A stretch of DNA of 64,000 nucleotides from Parapristionchus giblindavisi. Lineage: Eukaryota; Nematoda; Chromadorea; Rhabditida; Diplogasteridae. Made by a program: the position numbers and the translations under genes. Positions within the stretch are counted from its first letter, which is position 1; each line of letters opens with the position of its first letter. The stretch lies in the NCBI GenBank assembly GCA_943737045.1, contig CALSFV010000027.1, positions 558,001-622,000 on the forward strand, read 5' to 3'. Positions 33,781 to 43,600 of the stretch are shown here, piece after piece. The notes under the pieces are model-generated. The model was given only the letters and a program-made list of their open reading frames with translations. It did no database searches and was not told the origin of the DNA.

Positions 33781-35838
33781 ATGAAAAAATATGCCGTTTT
33801 AAGGGCTGTAATGTTGGGTATCGTGCTGTTTATGGCGCTGCACCATACTGTAGTTGGCGATGCAGTGGGTAAGCAAAAACAGTATTTTTAATTTAAATTT
33901 TTTTTTTATTATTATTAATATTTAGAAGATGACGGCGTTATACTGATCTTCCCTGAGCACTTCCCCGAAGACGTGACAGTGAACGACTCCCTACCCACCA
34001 CGACCTCCGGAACACCAAAAGGAACAGCGAAGAAAGCAACAGAGTGAGAATAGTTGAAAAGCCCGTTGGTTGAAAACTCTCCGCTCTTACCACACTCTTT
34101 CTCTCGCTTTCTTTGTCTGTCAGAGAGTGTTGTTGGAGCGGAGATTCCAATTAGCTTGGAGTGTGCCTTTAATATAGTTTTAACTATTAAAATAATAAAA
34201 AAATATATATGTTTTTATCTAAATTGATTGAAAATTGAAAAATATTTTGTCTAAATACAGGAAAGCCAAATCGTTGATTGACTACAGCAAGTGCGGCGGT
34301 GTTTCGGTGAGCGATCAAATCAATTTTTTAAATTAATTAATATAATAAAATTAATAAAAATAATAATAATAAAATTAATAATTACCAATAATTGATCGTT
34401 CAGGTGTGCTTCCTCGATGAAAGTTGTCTTTATGAATTATCTTACGAAAATAGGGTTGGTAAACTTTCGCTTACAAGATGTTCCGTTCTAATTGAAACAA
34501 CTTGACTGCTTAGAACAGAACATCATAAATAGAATTTCTTACTTGTCAAGATGATTTTTTTCGCAGATACATAAAGAAAGCGCAAAGTACGAAAATATAA
34601 ATAGAAGTATATTTTATGTGCGAGTATATACAGACACCGCATTTGTTCAGGCTCTCATGCACTTCGATTCATCCAAGAAGAAGACTATTCGGACCGTTTG
34701 CACCGCGCTAACTGTCACGTGAGTGGAACAGTTTTTTTTTTATTTGGAACGCCCGTCGTTAACTTGCAACTCTGCGTGTTATGATTGCTGACAGTTGCAC
34801 ATTTTCCTGTGGTAGCTTCTATGAAGCGTTTCAAGCCTGTTGCGACATCACTAGCGAAACCTCACTTTTTTTTTGGCAAACCTCACTTTTGGTGGCAAAC
34901 GGTGATCACGCTTCATGCTATACTGGTTGGTTTGCTGTTGCGCACAGCGTTCCTGGAGATGTAACAGACAAATTGTACAGCTGAAGAGACAATGTACAAA
35001 AGTGAAATTGCACAGAAGGTTAAAATACACCATGGTGCACCAACCTGTGAATTTTTGGCATTTTTCCAAGTTTTCAATAATTGCTGTCCTTTTGCCAGCG
35101 AAAGGCCATGTCGGTTGTAGCGCTCTTATTTGCAGTCCACACAGTCAACGAGAATGGGAAATCGAAGTACAGTTTCGTGAAGCCGGTATTGATCATAAAG
35201 GCGGAGTTACACTTTCTGAGAATTTCGTGAGAAATCAATACTACACTGTGTTTTTTTCTGAAGTTTTCATTATTTATATGATCCATAAGGTATATTTCTA
35301 AGGAATGGCCGTTGTTCGACTGCTTCATGAAGGACGGTAACGTCACATTTAGACCATCTCCTGACCATCTCGAGGAGAAGCGATGTAAGATCGATTTTCG
35401 ATATCCGATTCCTATTTTTTTAAAATAATATTATTATTGATCATTTCTTATTTCTTAATTTCTGGATTACTTTATGAGACAGATGTTTAAAAAGACATTC
35501 TTGACGCTCGTGCTTTCATAACTAATTCAAGAAAAGAGGCCATACTCCGGTTTTGCAGGGTGATATTATAGTAAGTAGCACGAAAAAGAAACTTACTTTA
35601 TACTTACTTTTTCTGTTTTTCATGAGAATATAGTGAAAAAGTAAGTTACTTTTGCGCGCTTACTATGATATTACCCTGCAGAACCGAAGTAGACGACAAA
35701 ACTTTCTTGGTACTGTGCCAGCATAATGATAAGCATTCAGTCACTTTCGAGATAGGACAAGAGAGCACCGCACTGCCTGGACTTCTTTATTGCAAAGTGT
35801 ATATGAAGACGAATGACACAACCACTGTAACAGCATAA
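33781..35838 (+). CDS. Secreted protein of unknown family (8 exons)
   Basis: Exons: 33781-33868, 33926-34043, 34261-34306, 34404-34454, 34567-34718, 35136-35226, 35303-35384, 35693-35838; 257 residues, all frames continuous. Residues 1-27 form a clear signal peptide (basic MKKYAVLRA, then VMLGIVLFMALHHTVVG). The mature part starts with an acidic/threonine-rich stretch. It then has paired cysteines (CGGVSVCFLDESC) and a beta-rich-looking region with W-E-I-E-V-Q-F, CFMKDGNVTF, and LVLCQHND..YCKVYMKT near the end. There is no membrane anchor or GPI signal, so I infer an extracellular protein. I do not recognise the family. Intron 2 contains a family A MITE, and a TA-flanked palindrome ends two bases before the last exon's acceptor G. 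A second small gene starts 45 bp after the stop. Confidence 0.72.
34057..34168. mobile_element. MITE family A copy in an intron of the secreted gene
   Basis: Arms ACTCTCCGCTCTTACC and TTGGAGCGGAGATTCC; right TTAA at 34169-34172, left TTGA. Confidence 0.82.
35545..35689. mobile_element. TA-flanked palindromic MITE at a splice acceptor
   Basis: The ends CTCCGGTTTTGCAGGGTGAT and its inverse (finishing ATTACCCTGCAGAACCGAAG) pair over about 32 bp and are flanked by TA at 35543-35544 and 35690-35691. The second TA is the TA of the TAG acceptor of the last exon (exon starts at 35693). The interior repeats AGTAAGT/ACTTACT words. Removing the element and one TA leaves CCATAG|ACGAC, so the same acceptor would have existed before insertion. 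Confidence 0.85.
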
Positions 35839-35883
35839 ATATTTTTATGAACATAATTATTAATATAAATATACAAAATAATT

Positions 35884-36429
35884 ATGTTTATTTACTTGCA
35901 AAGGGAAAAGGAGAGACGGATGGATGGAAAATGCATGATATTTGATGTTTTAAAGATTCTGGAGCAATTGGGCGACCAGAGAATTCGGATGTACTCTGCC
36001 AATAATGTCTTTACTATCGTCAGCGATAGCTTCAAGGAATTGATATGGGATACGGAGCAAGGTCAGACCAAATTTTATCAATTCTTTGGTAATTCTCAAA
36101 TCAAGTTCAATCAATTCAATTTTCTCAAGTAAAAATGCCAATTTTGTAATAAGGAATCGATGTGACGAAAAATTATAGCCGTTTGGTCTAATACATTATA
36201 TACATTTAAATGTTAAATTACAGTAGGATACATGAAAATATTTTTTCAGATCTCATGGAACCCCTCTGGACGCTGCTATTTCTCTACTACGCACTTGTTA
36301 TCATAATTTTGGGGGTAATTTTTAAAAAATATTTTTAAAAAATAATCTATTTAATTTTAGATGATCCTAACCGTCTCGGTCTGGTACACGAATATCATGC
36401 TCAAGTACAGTGGCAAGCCCAAGAATTAA
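35884..36429 (+). CDS. Small membrane protein of unknown family (3 exons)
   Basis: Exons 35884-36061, 36250-36314 and 36361-36429 give 103 residues. The first 55 residues look soluble and amphipathic (FDVLKILEQLGDQRIRMYS). A hydrophobic stretch from about residue 66 to 90 (TLLFLYYALVIIILGMILTV) is a single membrane span, followed by a short basic tail ending SGKPKN. Splice sites are G|GTCAGA..TTTCAG and GGG|GTAATT..TTTTAG. There is no signal peptide, so the orientation is unclear. A later ATG (MDGKCM, about 35923) is another possible start. I recognise no family. It starts 45 bp after the preceding gene's stop, so the two could share a promoter. Confidence 0.62.
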
Positions 36430-36530
36430 GAGGATGCTATCATAGATCAAAGATCAACATTGAGAGATCAGAGAGATTTTCCCCATGCCCAGTCTAGTGC
36501 GAACTTTCATCCAGCTCGCAAGTCTAACCT

Positions 36531-36536
36531 AATAAA
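36531..36536 (+). promoter_or_regulatory. Poly(A) signal of the small membrane protein gene
   Basis: AATAAA about 100 bp after the stop at 36429, followed within 25 bp by GT-rich sequence (GTTCTGGTTGTGATTGTG). Confidence 0.65.
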
Positions 36537-36814
36537 GTTCTGGTTGTGATTGTGCTCTAAACACCTGATTTACTGGCTTGGTTTTTTTGTTCCATGTTTT
36601 CTTCATATCCATGTTGCAGATCTTTATAAAATTTTATTAGTTTTTTTTGTAATGAAGACTGTTCAAGGCTATTCACAAAGCCATTGAACAAAACCAAACA
36701 TTTATGCATTTATTTTTCATGTATGAAAACAATTTCAAATAAATATTGAAATTATTTATCACAGAGAGGTATCATGAGGTATCACAACAGAATAATAAGT
36801 AACGAGGGATATGT

Positions 36815-36820
36815 TTTATT
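36815..36820 (-). promoter_or_regulatory. Poly(A) signal of the TIL gene
   Basis: AATAAA on the minus strand 34 bp beyond the TIL gene stop at 36854-36856. Confidence 0.65.
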
Positions 36821-36853
36821 AGAGTAATTGACCAAATTCTGGGCTCGTTTAAG

Positions 36854-37654
36854 TTACGACAAAGTACTATTGCTTCCATGGAGGAGACTCGCTACTTTGC
36901 AGTCCTTTTGCAGAATGCAAATTCCCGCTGGTGATCGTACGAAACCGTCCTCACAAGCACAACCCGGCTCGCATTTTCTGTTGCAAGTCTGGAAATTTCT
37001 GTCTTATCGTTGAATGAATTTGTGAGATACCACTGCTAGATAGGTCATCTGAAGGATGTCCGTCGTAAAGGCGACTAAAGAAGTAATAGCTTAGTTATTA
37101 CCTTGGCATTATTTGTTTGGTCGCAAGTATTCTCGCATGGATGACACTTATGCCAAGCCTCGTTGGCCTTGCATCCAGCGGCTGCAATGCGAAGATTTCC
37201 ATCAACAAGGTAAATTTCCCATGACAATTATTGGTTTAAAAATTGCTCATTTCCAAAATTGGTCGGCTACAATATTTTCGCTGGCAATGTTTTTTTCGCT
37301 TCCTTTCTCTGCGAGAGAGCATTGCCAGAGCGGAGAGTTTGCAAATAGCACCGGTTGTGTCTTTAAAGGAACTTACTTATCCAGCATCTCGAATTCATCA
37401 CACAGTGTCCTTGGACGTTCCTCTTGTGCTTGTTTCTGCACACACAACCGGGCATACACGTTGCGTTGGTGGCCGGTTCTATGATCTCCGCATCGCACTA
37501 AAAACACAGGTGTTACTGTTTACAGTTCAGTTTATTTAGTATTTACGAATACATAAATAAATAAATATAACTAACGACATGAATGCCTCTGCAGGTGGCC
37601 TGACACTTGGGCAGGCACTCGGTGAACTCTTCTCCTTTACCGCAACCATTCTCG
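36854..37654 (-). other. C-terminal two TIL domains (exons 50-53)
   Basis: Exons 37654-37577 and 37497-37377 form one TIL (CGKGEEFTECLPKCQATC, later CMPGCVCRNKHKR). Exons 37181-37102 and 36988-36854 form the last (CKANEAWHKCHPCENTC, then CEPGCACEDGFVRSPAGICI), ending ..STLS and a stop. As in the N-terminal array, each domain is split by a phase-0 intron. Exon 50 starts right at the edge of a family A MITE. Confidence 0.8.
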
Positions 37655-40600
37655 TCCTTAAAGTGATACCCCGAGCTAATTTGAACCTCGTCGATGTGAC
37701 CACACTTTCTCGCAGACAGAGAAAGCGAGAGAGTGATGCCAGAGCGGTGAGTTTTAAATTAGCTCGGGTGCGCCTTCAAAGGCAGGAACATCTCACTGAA
37801 CCAAAATTATTTCGAAAAAAAAAAACAAAATTACGGATTATTAAATAAAACACTGATATACCGTTAAAACGAAAGAAAACGACACAAGTAGGAGATTGTA
37901 CGGAATTTTAGGAGATTTTTCCATATTTGTCATTATTTTTCAATTTTACAACTTTCTGTGTTGATTTTCATGGAAAATGACATTGGAGTTTCATTCGGAG
38001 GTGGCTCACCAACTAAATTAAGAAAGAATAATCAAATTTGAAATTCAATGAAAAAGTTGGATTTTCTGGTAAAGTTGCCTTTTTGATGGAGAGATGGGTC
38101 TATGTTTGGAAGAGCAATTTTGAGTAAAATTAGATACGGAATTTAGATCCTGAATCCAACATAGACCAAAGTGGAATGGTTGGTAGATTCCATAGCCCAA
38201 AATTCATATAATTTGGAATAACGGTCAAGGAAATATAACTGATCCATATGCTGAAAAGTATGGAAAAATAGGAGATTTTTCCGTATAATCTCCCACTTGT
38301 GTCCTTTTCTCTCGTTTTGACGGTATGTACACAAGAAAGTAAATAAAGTAAGAAAACAAGAAAAAAATTGCACGACTCACCAACTGCCTGATACCACTGC
38401 CTGAAATGGGACACACATGGACATTCACATATCAAGGACACAAGACATGAGGGGCAGTAATTGAGTTCTGCGAAACACAAAGAGGGAAATAATACAAATA
38501 ACCCTAGTAGTCATGATGCTTCTTGCTTCAAAATGCAACGGTTTTATGAAGCACGTCTAGGTATTTCTCTCTCTGTTTAACACTGATTATGTAAAACGTA
38601 CCGTCGGATACGCATTTGGGTCCATCGGCACCATCAACACATTGGCCTGAGCATCGAATGTTTGCGCATGTGATCGGGGAAGAGTTCTGAAGGTTTCTCA
38701 ATTACTTCTAACACTCACTTATTTTAGATTTATGACAAAAATATTATTTTTAATGTAGTTGAGCGAGTGATTTAGAAATTTTAGAAATTCCTTACGTTTT
38801 TCTCAACAGATTCGTTATATTCGAGGGGATAGCAGCCTTCTCCTGAAATTAAAAAAATAATTACAATGTTCACAATTAGAGAATCATGCGATCCCTAAAA
38901 ATGTTTTTTTTAAAGTTATGAGACGGAATTCATGCCATACAAGAATACAATACAATATTAATCAGGTTTACACTTTGCTTTTGCTGGGATCTGGTTCGAT
39001 TTTGTACCATTCTGCAGGTCAGTAAACATGTTATGGAGTGTGATTTATTGTTAATTTTGCGTCAGAAGTTCTATTTAGCGATATATCTGATCGATTGGCT
39101 AGGATGTTCATTCGTGCCGTATCTTCGCCTAAAATTGTGGATAATCGTACCATTCGGGCCGTCTCTGCATTCCTCATAGGTTCGACATTTGATGTGCAGG
39201 CACTTCGACGTTGCGACAGGAACGCATTTCGCAACCTTATCACAGGGAGGCACGAAGCATTGAACCTGCATCAGGTCTTTTAAAAAAATTCTTTAATTAA
39301 AAAAATGTATTTCTTTATTATTTGGTGATTTTTATTTATAAATTTTGAATTCTCGGAACATACATTATGCAGGAATTGTGCTGAGAATATTTATTTTCTG
39401 TTACATTTGAGCCATTTTCTAAATGATCACAACAGCAACAAAACGGCACTGACCTCCTCCACAACGCATTCATTACCGGCGCCGCATTTGGCTAGCATGC
39501 ACGGGTTGAGCTGTTCTGGCGTCTGAAAATATTCAAGAACTCAGCGATATCCTTAAATTAATGGCGTGAATACTTTGCTACATGTGTTTCAACAAAAAAA
39601 CTCCGAAATTCACGAATACAATTCTTACTGGGCATACAGCATTTATATCAGCGAGCATCAAAAAGTGTAAACATACCAAGCACTGTTGAGATTTTAAAGT
39701 ATTCGGGTAGTTCAAGGTCAATACTATAATTCTCACTCTGCATACGGCTCCTGTCGGAGTATCAATGCAGGTTGAACCGGATCGGCAGTCGAGAAGAGCA
39801 CATGTAGTGAGAGGCTCACAGTTCGGAATTGGAGGGCATGGTGCTTTGATGCATTGGACCTAAAATGTGATTTTTTGCATACAAAATTGAATTTGATTTT
39901 TAATTGAAAATAATTGCACAAATATTCATTGATAGATAACGAAGAATTCATGAATATTGAAAAAGAAGATGCTAAAAGGATATTTTCAATATGGAAATAA
40001 GAACGCCAAAAAAAGGAAGAATACACAATGTCCCATACCAGTAGCATACAAAAACTGTGGCCAAGTGTCAGAAAAAAACTCATATTTATACAATGTAAGA
40101 TAAATAAATAAATATACAGATTGAATACAATAAATTTTAAAAATACTCACATTCATAGGTCGGCATACTTCTCCTTTGGGGCATCTGTGGTCGGCGCAAA
40201 CGTCCGCTTTGCACACTGCAGTCTTCTTGCACGGAGGCACAAGGCATTGCTGCTGAAAAGCGAGTATAGCTTCCGAGAGTCTTTTCGGCAGTAAGAACGA
40301 GGGGGTGAGAGAAAAATCTAGTGCGTTTTTCAGAAGCCAAAAAAGGGGCTTAAAACGCGAATGGGATTCTGATGACCTAGCTTTTCGGGATCCTTGCCCC
40401 ATGAAGATTTACGTCAAGGTATCAAAATTAGAGAATTTTGTGGTATGGTTAAATAGTTCCCTTGTGAGGCGTACTCCAGACAGGTTCGGTGCTTACCTCA
40501 ACGACGGTGCATTGGGTGCCGGCTTGACATTTCATGACCATACACGGATTGAGTTCTTCAGGCGTCTTAAAAAATAAAATTCGCTGTGATCCAGAAATTC

Positions 40601-43600
40601 CAGTTATCCCTTATTGCTAAAACTCTGATTCCACCTTTCGAATGTTTCTGGCATTTTTTGTTTGCGAGTGGGAGTGGCCAGAGTGGAGAGTAAGCTTAGC
40701 GTGGGATATGTCTAATTTCATAGTCTTCGTTCTAGTAAAGCTATTTCGCTTTCTTTGTCTACAAGAAAGCGTTGGAAGAGCGGAGACATGTATGGAAAGA
40801 TAGATGAATGAATTAACGAATAGATAAGCTTAGCTCAAGGACAATACTGTAATTCTCACTTGACATACGGCTCCTGTGGGAGTGTTAACACATTTGGAAC
40901 CGGATCGGCAGTCGAGAAGTGCACATGTCATCAATGGTTTGCAGTCGGGCACCGGATCACAAGGAGCCGTGATGCATTGGACCTGCGATAGAAAGTTATT
41001 GATATACTGAAGAATACAGTGACGCAATCTTAATCAATTCTTTTGAGAATGAAATTTTGATGAAGTTCTTTATAAATTTTTGAAAAATTTTTCAGAATTT
41101 TTGTTTATTGGCAATGAAAAGTGTGAAAGCGTCTTGAGAGCACATCAAATTTGCTTGGCAAGCAAATGGCCAACTGCGTTGCAAATTAGCTACTATTGAC
41201 CTCTTTTGGATAGCAGATCTCTCCTTCAGGGCAATTATGTCCGGCGCACACGTCCTTCACGATGGGATAGCAGCCTTCGCCTGATATGGTATCACTTCGA
41301 TTAATGTTTTTTTTGAAAAGTCCCCGAAAAGTTCTAGTTCATTCCCTCGAAGTATCATCATCTTCTTCCGTAAATATAGTAGCACAGCCGGATGTTCTCA
41401 CCATTGGGACCGTCTCTGCATTCATGTCCGGCGGAGCACTTGATGTGCAGACATTGCGAGAGTGGAACGCACTGTGCCTTCTTCTCACACGGTGGAACGA
41501 GACATTTTACCTGAATCAGGTTGAAATGTTTCAAACTAGTTTGGAATATCAATATAGCCAGAAATATAACAATAAAACAGCATGAACTTTAGGTGGGGAG
41601 GGGTGACATATATGCAAATGGGCAGAACTTATCAGTAACACTATCACTGCGCACAATTACACCCCAATAGGACAACAACCAGCTGAACTGTAGCTTGTCG
41701 AAATGCCGTTGCCGAATTATCACCCCCACCCCGAATTCTTGTTAATAGGAAATAAAATATTTGAAAAAATCGTACTTCTTTGAGTTCACATCGAGTATTC
41801 ATTGCACAGAGCATCGCAACACATGGGTCAAAATCAACTACAGTTCTGCACACGGCGTTTCTCTTGCATGGGGCGACCAGGCATTGTTCCTGAAATAAAC
41901 GTGAAATTCTACTTCGCAGCACAATCCTGGCTTGGTCCTTACTTCCTCCACAACGCAGTTAGTACCGGCGGAGCATTTGTGTAGCATGCACGGGTTGAGC
42001 TCTTCAGGCGTCTGGAAAAATCGAGAGCTCCACAAAGTGACCTTAATCCCATGGCAGAAAAACATTTGATTTGATTCCCACCTGGCATATGCCTCCTTTT
42101 GGCGTGTCAATACAGGTCGAGCCCGATCGACAGTCCATAGTTTCACATTTGATCAGTGGTTTGCAGTCGGGAATGGGATCGCAAGGGGTAGTGATGCATT
42201 GGACCTGCAAGTTATTGAACAAAAATCAAATGGCGCAATCGATCCGAGAATATACTCGAAATGCCTCCAAAATTGCTATTGTTTTTGTAAGATTTGCATA
42301 GTCTTCTGATATATTCTTTGAGAGCCATAAAACCGAGAAAGCATTAATCTATGGAGCACTTTTGGAAATTTTCATGCGCGCGCTTGTAAGAGAAAAAAAT
42401 GGAGCTTACATCCTTTCCATAGCAAACTTCGCCCTTGGGGCAGGTGTGGTTGGAACAAATTTCGTCCTCGAGCATCAATCTGGAGTAGCATTTGGCGCCT
42501 TTCTCGGTTTCTCGGCACTCCGTTCCCGCCAGGCACGATGTTGACGCGCATGTGGGCTTGGAAACACACTGAGCCATGTTAGGGCAGTTTCCGATCAGAC
42601 AGTTCACCTGAATTTCGATTTTTAAGGGAGACCTCGAGCTAAACTCTCTGCTCTGGCAGCGCTCTCTCGCAAATGAAGAAAGCGAGAGAGTGCGGCTAGA
42701 GCGGAGATGTTCAAATTAGCTCGGGATGTGCCTTTTCAAAGATAATGTTTAGAATTCAGCAAGCAAGGAAATCAAAGAATTGAGGAACATTGAAGTTATC
42801 ACTTTTAGCATTTCCTTGAAACATATTTCAGAATCCGCGAACTTACCAAAACGATTTCGCACATTTCTCCCTCTGCGCAGGCGTGATTGGCGCATGGGTT
42901 AATCTCCACTAAAGCTCTGCACACCGCGTTTCTCTTGCATGGAGCCACCAGACACTGTTCCTGAAATAAACGGGATATTCTACTTCGAAGCACAATCCTG
43001 GTTCGGTCCTTACCTCCTCCACAACGCAGTGAGTACCGGGAGAGCATCTGTGTAACATGCACGGGTTGAGCTCTTCTTGCGTCTGGAAAAAAATTGAGAG
43101 CTCCACAAAGTGACCTTAATCCGATGGCAGAAAAACATTTGATTTGATTCTCACCTGGCATATGCCTCCTTTAGGCGTGTCAATACAGGTCGAGCCCGAT
43201 CGACAGTCCATAGTTTCACATTTGGTCAGTGGTTTACAATCGGGAATGGGATCACACGGTGTTGTGATGCATTGAACCTGCAATATGAAGATATTGATAT
43301 ATTGAACAAAAACACAATGCACAATCGTGAGTTGTCCGAGAATAGATTCGAAATATCTCCAAAATTGCTATTTTTTGTAAGATTTGTACAGTATTCTGGT
43401 ACATTCTTTGAAATCCATAAAACCGAGAAAGCGTTAATTTATGGAGTATTTTTGGCATCTTTCCAAATTTTCAGTGATGTTAGCACTGTTTGTTTGTTCC
43501 TAATCTCGAGAGCGATTGAGCTTACATCCTTTCCATAGCAAACTTCGCCCTTGGGGCAGGTGTGGTTGGAACAAATTTCGTCCTCGATCATCAATCTGGA

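Larger units (their letters stand above)
36430..36853. other. Convergent 3' intergenic region
   Basis: Lies between the stop codons of the plus-strand membrane-protein gene and the minus-strand TIL gene. It contains an AATAAA for each strand and nothing else recognisable. Confidence 0.7.

Noticed and set aside
34792..34983. A 64-codon open stretch after TGACAG, as an exon of the secreted gene
   Set aside because: Frame would end in a stop. Skipping it to the acceptor at 35136 keeps frame through all later exons.
38381..38466. A longer version of TIL exon 49 (CPSCLVSLICECPC)
   Set aside because: It gives the wrong phase for exon 50. The 20-base version from the internal TTTCAG acceptor fits.
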